In this document: piece after piece, positions 18,227-27,998 of the stretch
Layout: each line of letters begins with the position of its first letter
Position numbering within the stretch: the stretch's first letter is position 1
Assembly (NCBI GenBank): GCA_039182515.1
Contig: JBCDCE010000007.1
Location: 13,694-77,693 of the forward strand
Direction of reading: 5' to 3'
DNA: 64,000 bases
DNA from: JBCDCE01 sp039182515
GTDB lineage: Bacteria; Pseudomonadota; Alphaproteobacteria; Rhodobacterales; Rhodobacteraceae
Translations under genes and position numbers: made by a program
The notes under the pieces: generated by a model
Databases searched by the model: none
Seen by the model: the letters and a program-made list of their open reading frames with translations, nothing else
What the model was told of the DNA's origin: nothing

Positions 18227-18514
18227 TCAGATCTGCGCGGAAAATTTAGGAAGCGTAAAAGCCTGGGAGGCCGATTTAAGTTGCGAAAGATCCCGAGCCT
18301 CAAGCTGTTTCATAATGGTGCGCACCATCATTCTCACAGTTGTGAGCTTGAGCTCCGTTCTCATAGAGATTTGGTAGGCCGTGAAGTCTTGCGTTATGCC
18401 CGCCAGGATGAGCTTTTCCAGCGCCGTCAATTGTCCTGGATCAGGTTGGCTGAGCTGCACCAATGCTTTGTCCTCAGCAAGCAAAAGATGGTGCAAGACT
18501 GGGTCAGCTGACAT
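18227..18514 (-). CDS. Small LuxR-type helix-turn-helix protein
   Basis: A 95-residue protein whose residues about 30-80 (LTALEKLILAGITQDFTAYQ and then TELKLTTVRMMVRTIMKQL) follow the LuxR/GerE DNA-binding pattern: LT.xE..IL, a scanning helix and a TV...V..I..KL recognition helix. There is no sensor or receiver domain. The ATG at 18514 has a poor ribosome site; a TTG at 18550, preceded by AAGGA, would add 12 residues and may be the true start. Being codirectional with the deiminase-like gene it may be its regulator. The HTH call is by pattern only. Confidence 0.6.
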   Translation of the reverse strand: MSADPVLHHLLLAEDKALVQLSQPDPGQLTALEKLILAGITQDFTAYQISMRTELKLTTVRMMVRTIMKQLEARDLSQLKSASQAFTLPKFSAQI

Positions 18515-18702
18515 CTGTGATGGCGTATCGGGCAATACTGTATCTAACAAAGGGGCGTCCTTAACCTGCGCCCCCTTAGATCACTTTAGCGTCTCAGATC
18601 CAGAGCCGGGAAACCCATCTGGATAGGCCTCCCTCTCTTTCGCATAGGTGCCTGTGCTGCGAGATCTGTGCACCAAAAAGACCACAGCCCCAAGACAGCC
18701 GC

Positions 18703-19620
18703 CTAGGTTTTCAGGTTCGGAATGATCTGCTTTTTGCGGCTCATAACGCCGGGCAAAACAACACTGTCGCCAGAGACAGAGGCGCCAAAACTCTTTTCGG
18801 CCACGGTCTTTGTGAGTGCGTTGGGAATGAGCATTGTGGCTTCTTCATTGAGAATATCCACAACAAACAAAAGCACCTGATCGACGCCGTCTTCACTGGC
18901 GACCTGGCCCATGCTCTCCATCAGCGAGGCTTTGCGGTCCAGAACAATTTTCGGCGCTGTGGTTTCCAAAACACTGACCCGGAACTTGGTGCCATCAACA
19001 GCGTATTCCTTGCTGTCCATGCGCAGAAGCTCGGCGTCTGAAAAGGCAGAAACGTCTGATTTCGCCGCGAACATCTCATCGGCATAAGCGTCCATTTCGA
19101 GCCCCAGATCGGCGGCCAGGCTTTCAGCAAGCGCTTTGTCTGTTGGGGTGGTCGTGGGCGAACGGAAAGCCAGAGTGTCGCTCAGAATGCAGGAGAGCAT
19201 CGCGCCTTTGATTGCTTCTGGCATATGTGCCGCATGCGCGCCCATCAAATCGTGCATGATGGTCGCCGTGCAGGCGAGAGGGCGAATGGTGATGTCGATG
19301 GGCCCTTTGGTCTCAAGGCCACCGGTCAGCTTGTGGTGATCGATCACGGCCTGCACATCCGCATCGTTGATCGACGCGGGCAGTTCGGCGGGGTTGTTTG
19401 TGTCGACGATGATGCAGGGCTGATCTTCCGCCACATCTTCGATGATCTCCGGTTTAGGCAAACTCCAGCGCTCCAAAACGAAGGCCGCTTCTGTATTGGG
19501 CTCGCCCAAAAGGACGGCTTTGCTGTCGCCGCTTTGATGGTTGAGAAACCATTCCCAAATCAGGGCAGAACCTGTGGTGTCTGTGTCGGGAGATTTGTGA
19601 CCGAAGATAAGGGTCGTCAT
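18703..19620 (-). CDS. ppaC: Manganese-dependent inorganic pyrophosphatase (family II)
   Basis: A 305-residue DHH-family enzyme that hydrolyses pyrophosphate to two phosphates. The metal-binding sequences GHKSPDTDTTGSA at the N-terminus, IIVDTNN near residue 70 and VIDHHKLTGG near residue 90 are clear, and the C-terminal DHHA2 domain ends with SRKKQIIP, the substrate-binding Arg-Lys motif. Length matches the family. The ATG start is unambiguous. Family II enzymes are sporadic in alphaproteobacteria, where family I Ppa is usual. It stands alone on the - strand. Confidence 0.95.
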   Translation of the reverse strand: MTTLIFGHKSPDTDTTGSALIWEWFLNHQSGDSKAVLLGEPNTEAAFVLERWSLPKPEIIEDVAEDQPCIIVDTNNPAELPASINDADVQAVIDHHKLTGGLETKGPIDITIRPLACTATIMHDLMGAHAAHMPEAIKGAMLSCILSDTLAFRSPTTTPTDKALAESLAADLGLEMDAYADEMFAAKSDVSAFSDAELLRMDSKEYAVDGTKFRVSVLETTAPKIVLDRKASLMESMGQVASEDGVDQVLLFVVDILNEEATMLIPNALTKTVAEKSFGASVSGDSVVLPGVMSRKKQIIPNLKT

Positions 19621-19742
19621 GCGCCGCGTCCTAAGTACGAAATTATAATTGCCCGCCTCTTAAATTGAATGGCTCGGTATGTCACGCGTTCAAAAATGCT
19701 GATCATTGGTGACCAAAAATACAGAATGTACACCCGTCCAGG

Positions 19743-20624
19743 TTAGTCGATACCAGCCGTAAAGCCGCCCTGTACCATAATGTCGTCAAACACGTCACTT
19801 GACCCCGATCCAATGAAATTACCCGCAACGGTTTGCGCGGTAGAACCATAAAACTGCCCTTGGAGGCTCGCGCTGTCGACGACCCCGTTTGAGGAATTCG
19901 CTCCTGTGAACTGAACCGTGACGTCCGGATTGAACGTATTTCCGGTGAATTGCGTTTCTGGAAAGGCGATCAAGAGGGAGGGGAATTCGAACTCTGAGCT
20001 AGCGCTGCCACGATCCGAAAGCTCAACTTGGCCTTGAATTGTGTTGCTGTCGAAATTTACGGTAAAGTTTGCTGATCCACTACCAAAACTGTCAAAATAC
20101 CCGCTGGCGCGCGCAGAGGCGAAAGCCGCGCCGGAATAGGTGGCAAGCCCAGTTCGAAGGCCTAAGGTCTCGGCGCTTGAGTTGAACCCCAAATGGCTCC
20201 ATCCGCCCACAAATTCGTCCAAACCTCCATCGTAGACTTGGGTGTAGATTGCATCTGCATTTGAGTAGTTTGAGCCTAAACCAACAAGGAAAAATCGCAA
20301 TTGGCCGATGTCTGCCGTAAACGGGTCGTCCGATCCCGGTGTCCTGGTGAGCGTTGCGGTTTTTCCGTCAATTGTGAGGGATAAGCTGTCATTATCAATC
20401 AATGTGACTGAAATATCTACTTCGCCAGCAGATGGCGTTCCTTCTATTATTCGAATGGTCGAATTCTTCATTGTGGAGAACGTCTGACCAATTTCGATTT
20501 GATCGCCTGTCTGCGCAAAACCCGATCCAGCAATGGGCGCCGTTTCGGTAACGGGGCCCGTTGAGCTTCCACCGCCACAGGCCGACAAGCCAACCAGGGC
20601 CAAAAATCCCAAACCACCGCGCAT
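19743..20624 (-). CDS. TbpB-like beta-barrel lipoprotein, paralogue 1
   Basis: A 293-residue predicted lipoprotein: signal MRGGLGFLALVG, lipobox LSAC with Cys at residue 15, and a Gly/Ser-rich linker. The C-terminal half has the transferrin-binding-protein B-like barrel pattern: TGLATYSGAAF, a strand with NFTVNFDSNTIQGQVEL and the closing GQFYGSTAQTVAGNF. The ending IMVQGGFTAG is shared with the next two genes. The ATG at 20624 follows TTGGGGGTG. Last of three tandem paralogues on the - strand. Surface display or ligand binding is inferred from family; no TonB receptor or Slam gene is adjacent. Confidence 0.75.
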   Translation of the reverse strand: MRGGLGFLALVGLSACGGGSSTGPVTETAPIAGSGFAQTGDQIEIGQTFSTMKNSTIRIIEGTPSAGEVDISVTLIDNDSLSLTIDGKTATLTRTPGSDDPFTADIGQLRFFLVGLGSNYSNADAIYTQVYDGGLDEFVGGWSHLGFNSSAETLGLRTGLATYSGAAFASARASGYFDSFGSGSANFTVNFDSNTIQGQVELSDRGSASSEFEFPSLLIAFPETQFTGNTFNPDVTVQFTGANSSNGVVDSASLQGQFYGSTAQTVAGNFIGSGSSDVFDDIMVQGGFTAGID

Positions 20625-20872
20625 GACAAACACCCCCAAGTAAACTCACCACCCGGCAGTTTAGGCGGACTTTTGCTGATTAAAAGGAGGCTGAGCCAAC
20701 GAATGGTTCTTTTGGTTGTACTTTTCTTGCCTCTTCAAGCGCACTGGTTGAGTTCTCAAGTGGGTCCAGGCCTATCCATATTGCTTGGACGACACCGAAC
20801 GACGAGGTTGGTTTCATGCCCAAGTGCAACTGTCTTCTAAACAAATCAGGTCGTCTCTATCACCCAGGAAGG

Positions 20873-21727
20873 CTACTGTGCTGCAATAAACCCGCCTTGC
20901 ACGACAAGATTGGGATCAAGTGTTGAGCCCGCTCCCGCTGCGAACGTACCGCCAACGCGCACCCCGTTGGGGCCGAAGAAGGTACCATTCAAGGTGCCAG
21001 GATCCACTGTGACACCATTCGGATTTGGACCGGTGATAAGGGTCGTGATCGTGGTCTCAAAGCCGTTCCCATCCATCATGGTTGGGTTGATTGTGACTGT
21101 GGCGTTAGGAATGCCGCCCAGATCGTCAGCCACGCCATTAATATCTTCCAAAATCATCGAGCCATTGATGATGTCCGTGTCAAAATCCGCATTAAGCTGG
21201 ATGGATCCGCCGCCCAATTCACCGCTAGTTGAACTATAAGCATCAAACCGGACCTGCCCTGTATAGGTCACAGAACCATTCAACGCGTTAATTTCATTCG
21301 GGTCCGTGTCAAACCCCCAGTGAACATACCCGGCGGTTCTTTCGCCCGTGACCGTATTGAAGAGCAAAAGCCATCCATACTCGAGATCGTCATAGCTTAG
21401 CTGTTCGGGGTAAAAGCGAGCATCGACGTTTCCGTTAGAGCCTTCATAACGACTGCCGTTTACGGCAACAACATAAGTGACGCCATCGACCACGAAGGTG
21501 AGTTCTGTTGTGCCGCTCACTTCTAGGCTCACATCAGCCGTGGTGAAATCCGGCGCATTGTTGCGCGATGTTATGAGTTGGAAAGGGCGCGGGCGAGACT
21601 CGTAGTTCACAAAAATCTGGCTGCCAGGTTCTGCGTAACCTGATGTTGAAAGGCTTGCGGTGGTGCCGCCGCCACCGCCACAAGCCGCCAAGCTCAGAAG
21701 TCCAATTCCACAAAAAATCGCACGCAT
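20873..21727 (-). CDS. TbpB-like beta-barrel lipoprotein, paralogue 2
   Basis: A 284-residue predicted lipoprotein with signal MRAIFCGIGLLS, lipobox LAAC and a poly-Gly stretch. The barrel domain shows NGSVTYTGQVRFD, IQLNADFDTDIINGSMIL and GTFFGPNGVRVGGTF, and it ends LVVQGGFIAAQ. The Asp-Asn-rich middle differs from the other two copies. ATG 21727 follows a GGGGG ribosome site; a longer frame begins 20 codons upstream but would place the signal peptide internally. Gaps of about 90 and 250 bases separate the three copies, so each could have its own promoter. Confidence 0.75.
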   Translation of the reverse strand: MRAIFCGIGLLSLAACGGGGGTTASLSTSGYAEPGSQIFVNYESRPRPFQLITSRNNAPDFTTADVSLEVSGTTELTFVVDGVTYVVAVNGSRYEGSNGNVDARFYPEQLSYDDLEYGWLLLFNTVTGERTAGYVHWGFDTDPNEINALNGSVTYTGQVRFDAYSSTSGELGGGSIQLNADFDTDIINGSMILEDINGVADDLGGIPNATVTINPTMMDGNGFETTITTLITGPNPNGVTVDPGTLNGTFFGPNGVRVGGTFAAGAGSTLDPNLVVQGGFIAAQ

Positions 21728-21817
21728 AATGCTGCCCCCAACGTTACCACTTAAAGGCGAAATTAGGCGAATTTCAGCCGAAGACAACAGGTATAAGTGC
21801 GAAGATAGCGCTTTTTG

Positions 21818-22738
21818 TTATTGTTCCACGCCAAGAAAATTACCTTGGATAATCAAATCTGTTGTGCCGTCTTGCGTGCCTGTGAAGGTAAACTCGCCGC
21901 CCACGTTTTGAGCTGTGGGTCCGTAGAAGGTGGCATCATAGTTGTTTTGACCAAAAGCCCCAACAATGGTGGTCGTGGACGCATCAAACCGTGGGCTGAT
22001 GGTGCCAGAAGCGCCATTTCCGGCGATAGGCGCAGGGTCAAAGTCAATGTCGAAGACCGATACGGTTGGGGCTCCAACCAATGGCGCGGAAAACCGTGCA
22101 GTGCCGGACAAAGTGTTGGTGTCAAAATCAGCTGTAAAGGTGGCTGTGCCAGCAACACGGCTCAGCCTTACCACCGAAGAGTTTTGATCTCGGTCGAAAA
22201 GGGCAGCTTCGCTGTTTCCGCTGTAGGTGGCCGTGCCGGTGCGGTTGCCAACGGTGCCTTGTGAGCTTTCAAAGCCATAGAGTACATATTCCAAATCGCG
22301 GCTGATAGAGCCATTCGCCGCATCGAGAAAAGCAACACGCGCAAAATCTGTTCCGAAACGCGTTTGGAACTCAACTTCTTGATTGCCCAATTCACCTTCA
22401 AAAATCTCACCATTGAAGTTGGCAGGTGTCATGTCTTCGAGGGTAAACGTGGCGCCGTTGATTGTGAGGGTCACCGTGCGATTGCCTGACGCGTCGGTCC
22501 CCGTCACCACGGTGATCGGCGAGTTGGGGATCGTTGCGATACCAGAGCCCGCGATAACATTGCGCTGGGCGGCGACGTTAAAGGTGTTCTGTGAATCAAA
22601 GAAAGCTGAGCTTGGGATGGTGGTCGCGGTCGTCTCTGTACCGCCCCCACCGCCGCCGCAAGCTGACAGAGCAATCAAGCCAATGAGGCCGATTGAACAA
22701 CGGATGACGGTGGTATTTAGAAGAGCCGGACTGGGCAT
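21818..22738 (-). CDS. TbpB-like beta-barrel lipoprotein, paralogue 3
   Basis: A 306-residue predicted lipoprotein with signal TTVIRCSIGLIGLIA, lipobox LSAC and six glycines after the Cys. The barrel domain has TGTATYSGNSEAALF, ATFTADFDTNTLSGTARF and ATFYGPTAQNVGGEF, the best match of the three to the TbpB pattern, and ends LIIQGNFLGVEQ. GAGGAC lies about seven bases before the ATG. It is the first gene of the tandem triplet and the most likely to be the ancestral copy, though that is a guess. Confidence 0.78.
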   Translation of the reverse strand: MPSPALLNTTVIRCSIGLIGLIALSACGGGGGGTETTATTIPSSAFFDSQNTFNVAAQRNVIAGSGIATIPNSPITVVTGTDASGNRTVTLTINGATFTLEDMTPANFNGEIFEGELGNQEVEFQTRFGTDFARVAFLDAANGSISRDLEYVLYGFESSQGTVGNRTGTATYSGNSEAALFDRDQNSSVVRLSRVAGTATFTADFDTNTLSGTARFSAPLVGAPTVSVFDIDFDPAPIAGNGASGTISPRFDASTTTIVGAFGQNNYDATFYGPTAQNVGGEFTFTGTQDGTTDLIIQGNFLGVEQ

Positions 22739-23098
22739 GATGGTGTCCTCGTGGTTCAGGCCCTAACTTGGGCACTTAATACTAACGCCCGTTGTTTTGG
22801 GCACATAGGTTGCGGCAGAGCCTGCCGAAGAGATCTGGCATTCGGCAGCTGGGAGATGGCCAGCAAACTGACCGACGTTTCATCACGAAATTCCACCAAA
22901 CACCATGTGTTGTTATTCGGCTCTTCGATTTTTACGGCGACTTTTTGGCAAGAATGCGGCGAAAGCCGAACTTTGATGCGCTTTTTGATCCTATCGGCGC
23001 AAGAAACCGCCATTGTTGCGCCAATCGCAACATTTGAGGCGGGGGGGCTGCGCAAAAAAGCGCCGAAAAAAAACTGCAAAGTGTAGGAGGTAGAGCCA
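22739..23098. other. Intergenic gap upstream of groESL
   Basis: About 360 bases between the divergent lipoprotein gene and the groES promoter. Reading frames exist on both strands but lack ribosome sites and recognisable products. Nothing else was identified besides homopolymer A and G runs near 23040-23075. Confidence 0.4.
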
Positions 23099-23127
23099 TT
23101 GACTCGGTGCAGGGGGCTCTCTATCTG
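23099..23127 (+). promoter_or_regulatory. groESL promoter
   Basis: TTGACT (23099-23104) and TATCTG (23122-23127) are separated by exactly 17 bases, a good housekeeping sigma promoter just upstream of the CIRCE element. Confidence 0.7.
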
Positions 23128-23134
23128 ACGCGCG

Positions 23135-23161
23135 TTAGCACTCGCTTGCCGTGAGTGCTAA
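23135..23161 (+). promoter_or_regulatory. CIRCE operator (HrcA binding site)
   Basis: Perfect inverted repeat TTAGCACTC-N9-GAGTGCTAA, identical to the CIRCE consensus, 33 bases before the groES ATG. It predicts heat-shock control by the repressor HrcA, whose gene is not in this window. Confidence 0.97.
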
Positions 23162-23194
23162 GAGGAGAAACTTTGAGCTTAAGGAGCTGCAAAG

Positions 23195-23482
23195 ATGGCA
23201 TTAAAACCGCTTCATGACCGTGTTCTTGTCGAACGTACCGAAAGCGAAGAAAAAACTGCTGGTGGACTGATCATCCCCGATAGCGCGAAAGAAAAGCCTG
23301 CGGAAGGCAAGATTGTTGCCGCTGGTGAGGGCGCGCGCAAAGACAGCGGCGAGCTGATCCCAATGGCTGTATCTGAGGGCGACAAAGTGCTTTTCGGCAA
23401 ATGGTCCGGCACCGAAGTGACCGTAGACGGCAAAGAGCTTCTGATCATGAAAGAAAGCGACATCCTGGGGATCCTCTCCTAA
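23195..23482 (+). CDS. groS: Co-chaperonin GroES
   Basis: A 95-residue Cpn10 that caps the GroEL cavity. The N-terminal LKPLHDRVLVERTESEEKTA and the mobile loop GGLIIPDSAKEKPAEG are diagnostic, as is the end LLIMKESDILGIL. AAGGAG lies ten bases before the ATG. It is first in the groES-groEL operon, 65 bases before groEL, under the CIRCE-controlled promoter. Confidence 0.98.
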   Translation: MALKPLHDRVLVERTESEEKTAGGLIIPDSAKEKPAEGKIVAAGEGARKDSGELIPMAVSEGDKVLFGKWSGTEVTVDGKELLIMKESDILGILS

Positions 23483-23547
23483 GCGCTTTTTGATCCCGCG
23501 CTGGGCAGGCGCTCAGCAGACGACCCCTATTTTTTCTGGAGCTAATC

Positions 23548-25197
<1,650 letters not shown>

Positions 25198-25290
25198 TCA
25201 CCGAATTGGCTCAGCCAATTCAGGGAAGGGTGACAGGTAAGTTTGCGACGCAAAACTTGCCGCGGCCCACTCCGCCGAACATATAAGAAA

Positions 25291-25320
25291 GGGCGCCCAA
25301 TTAGGCGCCCTTTTGTTTTT
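25291..25320 (+). terminator. Rho-independent terminator of groESL
   Basis: Stem GGGCGCC (25291-25297) with GGCGCCC (25304-25310), loop CAATTA, followed by TTTTGTTTTT. It lies 94 bases after the groEL stop codon. Confidence 0.93.
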
Positions 25321-25410
25321 GGGGAGGTGATCCAGCCCTGCACAGCGAATGACTGGAGAAACCCCAACTTGATCAATGTTGCAGTTCGTTTGGATGTCGG
25401 CCTTGATGTG

Positions 25411-25974
25411 TTAGTAATGCTTAATTGATCGATCATAGGCAGCTAATTTGGGATGGCTGCCAGGTTGGCTGTCGACATAAACTGCGCACCATTCCGCAAG
25501 CCTCAGACCCAAACGCCTGCACATCTCTTTTTCTGCTTCACTTCGAGGTTCTCCCGCGCAGACTGCGCCATAATGAGGCGACATCTTTGACGCGACGTAG
25601 TCAGTGACCCCAAAGACAAGCATACCGAAATTCATAAGCAATGTTGTGAGCGCCTGGCAGGTGTGTTCTGAACCACCTCCCCATGCGCCAGAAGAGGAAA
25701 ACGTGCAAGCAAGCTTGCCATCGAGTTCCCCCCAAACGTCAAAGCTGCGCTCATCCCACCACTTTTTCATGCGCCAAGATATTCCGCCGAGGTTTGTTGG
25801 AGAACCGAGGGCGAGGCCGTCCGCCCAATGGAGGTCTTCGGTTTGCGCTTGATCAATGCTTAACAAACGGACACAGACGCCCGGCACGCCGGATACTCCC
25901 TCAGCCACCAATTCAGCCATTTTTTGGGTGTAGCCACGATTGTTGCTCTCATAGAGCACAAGCACATTCGACAC
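25411..25974 (-). CDS. Flavodoxin/WrbA-like NAD(P)H-dependent oxidoreductase
   Basis: A 187-residue flavoprotein with the flavodoxin fold: the FMN-phosphate loop LYESNNRGYTQKMAE at residues 7-21, the second loop LGSPTNLGGISWRMK near 57, and the third loop SSSGAWGGGSEHT near 92. Such WrbA/NQO-like proteins reduce quinones with two electrons. The start codon is GTG at 25974, which directly abuts the ArsR stop codon with CGGAG nine bases upstream inside arsR, so translation is coupled. The ArsR neighbour suggests it is induced by metal, thiol or electrophile stress. The quinone substrate is inferred from family. Confidence 0.87.
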   Translation of the reverse strand: MSNVLVLYESNNRGYTQKMAELVAEGVSGVPGVCVRLLSIDQAQTEDLHWADGLALGSPTNLGGISWRMKKWWDERSFDVWGELDGKLACTFSSSGAWGGGSEHTCQALTTLLMNFGMLVFGVTDYVASKMSPHYGAVCAGEPRSEAEKEMCRRLGLRLAEWCAVYVDSQPGSHPKLAAYDRSIKHY

Positions 25975-26286
25975 TTAGCTATCTCCGATATCTACTTTGA
26001 TGGCGTTGAGCGCAGCAGTGATTGCGGCTTCATCGCGATGAAAGAAAGTCCACTTTCCGTGACGTGCGCGGACAATGAGCCCGGCGCGCTCAAGCTGGCT
26101 TAGATACTGCGAAACAGTTCCTTGCGACAGCTCTGATTTTTCATAAATGTAGCTGGCGCAAGCCCCAGGTAGATCGGCGTGTTCCGGCAGCGCAGCTGGA
26201 AAATACGTGCGTGGATCCTTCAGCCACTTCAACATCAAGCGGCGATGTGCATTGGCCAAGGCTCTCGTGACTTCATCAACGTCCAT
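25975..26286 (-). CDS. ArsR-family winged-helix transcriptional repressor
   Basis: A 103-residue winged-helix regulator. Residues 1-20 (MDVDEVTRALANAHRRLMLK) give the first helix, the recognition region is KSELSQGTVSQYLSQLERAG and the wing is LIVRARHGKWTFFHRDE. No CxC metal site of the classical ArsR alpha-3 kind is visible, so the signal may not be arsenic. The ATG at 26286 is used although it lacks a Shine-Dalgarno site; a TTG six codons earlier lies inside the palindrome. It is the first gene of a two-gene operon with the flavodoxin-like gene and probably represses itself through the palindrome just upstream. Confidence 0.87.
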   Translation of the reverse strand: MDVDEVTRALANAHRRLMLKWLKDPRTYFPAALPEHADLPGACASYIYEKSELSQGTVSQYLSQLERAGLIVRARHGKWTFFHRDEAAITAALNAIKVDIGDS

Positions 26287-26288
26287 AG

Positions 26289-26314
26289 TTTTGATATATT
26301 GCAAAATATCAAAA
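26289..26314 (-). promoter_or_regulatory. Candidate ArsR operator palindrome
   Basis: Perfect inverted repeat TTTTGATAT (26289-26297) and ATATCAAAA (26306-26314) with an eight-base spacer, ending two bases from the arsR ATG. Position and AT-rich symmetry fit an autoregulatory operator overlapping the promoter or leader. Confidence 0.65.
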
Positions 26315-26392
26315 TGTAAAGCTGCTATTCGTGCGACTGCTGCGAACGTCGGGAAAGTCCGCCAAGCGGGTATTTCTTACAAAAACGCAGTA

Positions 26393-26458
26393 TCAATTGA
26401 CAAACCCGCATCCCAAGATGCGTCTAAGCGCTTCGTTAAAATCACCAAGTGTACCCGT
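26393..26458 (-). pseudogene. C-terminal remnant of a vWA-domain gene
   Basis: Read on the - strand, 21 codons plus a TGA stop encode a peptide ending GDFNEALRRILGCGFVN. The intact vWA protein at 29726-30445 ends GELSDALRRTLGCGFVS with a TGA stop. Thirteen of 21 residues are identical and most others are conservative. An in-frame stop lies just upstream of the matching segment, so only the tail of the gene is left. Confidence 0.75.
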
Positions 26459-26699
26459 TCAAACTCACAACTCTCTCATGTGAACTGGGGGTCAATGTGC
26501 GCAGCGAATAAGGGGCATAAGGAGGAATTCCTTAGATGCAGAGTTAAAAGGATCGATGCTTTGCAGAGCAGCGAAACACCTAAAGCTCCAACCTCACGAG
26601 CGCGTGAAAAGACCATCCTTTGCACAGCGAGTTGTTGAAAATCACGGCGTTAGCGGCGACGCTTTGCTATATAGCAAACGCGGGAGCGGCGACTTGGGT
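26459..26699. other. Gap upstream of the histidine kinase with a 16-bp palindrome
   Basis: The stretch holds the perfect palindrome TTTGCTATATAGCAAA at 26663-26678, 22 bases before the kinase ATG, suitable for a dimeric regulator. An AAGGAGGAATTCCTT stretch at about 26519 precedes only a three-codon frame. No other gene is visible. Confidence 0.45.
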
Positions 26700-27998
26700 A
26701 TGCAGACACCTCGAAAGCGGCACGACCTAGACCTGCTTTGGCAGGCGTCCTTTTCCAATCCAAAAGAGCTTGTTCTGCGCTACTTGGTCATTGCCGCAAT
26801 CGGCGCCGTGCTCTTTGCCTATAACGGTGACCCCTTTGGGCCGCTCTGGGCTTTGGGATACCTCTGTGGGCAAGGCGTGCTCGCGCTCAGCCTTTGGCGC
26901 AGGGCGCGCTTGCCAACGCGCTTGGACATCGCCCGTGGGATCGCAGGCTGCGCTTTTGCCATTGCAACATTTATGTGGCTGCCGCTGTACTTGCTGGCCT
27001 TTGAGGACAGCACCTTGGTTTATTGCGCAGTGCTTGGCCTGGCGTCGGTGGTGCTGCTGAACATGTGGCGTGATGAGCCCCCGGTGAGCGTTGTCGTAAT
27101 GGACGTTCTTACGGGTTGGATCGTTTTGGCCGTGGTGCTTTACATTTTCGGAGCGCGCAGCGGCTCCACAGCAGAACTCGCAGTGCTCACGCTTCTTACG
27201 GTCGTCGCTGGCGGTTATTATAGTGTTGCTGTGATTTCAGCCCGAAGTTTTCGAGTGCGCCTTCGGCAAGCGGCGGAGCGGTCGCTTCAGTCCCAAAAGA
27301 TGCAAGCGCTCGGGCAATTTGCCGGCGGCGTGGCCCACGATTTTAATAACATATTGACGGTTGTTCAGGGAAATCTTGAGCTACACGAGGATGTCACTGA
27401 CCCAGTTGAACGCCGCGCCCTCATAAAGGAAGCCCGCCAAGCGACGGAACGGGCGACAGGTCTTATCAGTCACCTCATGGGATTTGCCCGGCAAGCCAAC
27501 CAAAGCCCCGAAACGATCGAGGTCGAAGCCTTTTTGCGCGACACGATCGCACTCAGTGCGCGGCTTTTACCAACATCCGTCCAGTTGGCGCGCATTGGCG
27601 AAGCCAAAGGCCTCCGCATGCAGGCCACACGAGACGGTCTGACCTCGGCGATCTTAAATCTGGTGGTGAATGCCCGTGACGCCATGGACGGCCAGGGTGA
27701 AATACAAATCCGAACGCGCGTGCTACCTGAACAAGCAGACCGACCCAAGGAAGGACGGATCATTAGCATCGCAGTGGCGGACAACGGCCCGGGTATGACA
27801 CCAAACCACCTGGCCCGCGCAATGGAGCCGTTTTTTACAACCAAAAGCAGTGAAAACGGCAGCGGTCTTGGTTTGGCCATGGCAAAAGACTTTGTGGAGC
27901 AATCCGGCGGCACCTTGCAAATCACCTCAAACACAACAGGTGCACAGCGTGGCACAGCGGTCGAGATGCGTCTGCCGTTGGATCCAAGCCCTGTTTAG
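26700..27998 (+). CDS. Membrane sensor histidine kinase (orphan)
   Basis: A 432-residue kinase with about six hydrophobic segments in residues 25-175 forming the sensor part, then a HisKA domain with the phosphorylated His in FAGGVAHDFNNILTVVQGNL near residue 220, and an HATPase_c domain with the N box LNLVVNARDAM, the G1 box VADNGPGM, the F box MEPFFTTK and the G2 box GSGLGLAMAKDFVEQSGG. The H box with HDFNN is of the NtrB/hybrid-kinase type. No response regulator is adjacent. The ATG at 26700 is chosen because a palindromic promoter-like site precedes it; an in-frame ATG at 26556 behind AAAAGG would add 48 residues without recognisable sequence. Confidence 0.88.
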   Translation: MQTPRKRHDLDLLWQASFSNPKELVLRYLVIAAIGAVLFAYNGDPFGPLWALGYLCGQGVLALSLWRRARLPTRLDIARGIAGCAFAIATFMWLPLYLLAFEDSTLVYCAVLGLASVVLLNMWRDEPPVSVVVMDVLTGWIVLAVVLYIFGARSGSTAELAVLTLLTVVAGGYYSVAVISARSFRVRLRQAAERSLQSQKMQALGQFAGGVAHDFNNILTVVQGNLELHEDVTDPVERRALIKEARQATERATGLISHLMGFARQANQSPETIEVEAFLRDTIALSARLLPTSVQLARIGEAKGLRMQATRDGLTSAILNLVVNARDAMDGQGEIQIRTRVLPEQADRPKEGRIISIAVADNGPGMTPNHLARAMEPFFTTKSSENGSGLGLAMAKDFVEQSGGTLQITSNTTGAQRGTAVEMRLPLDPSPV

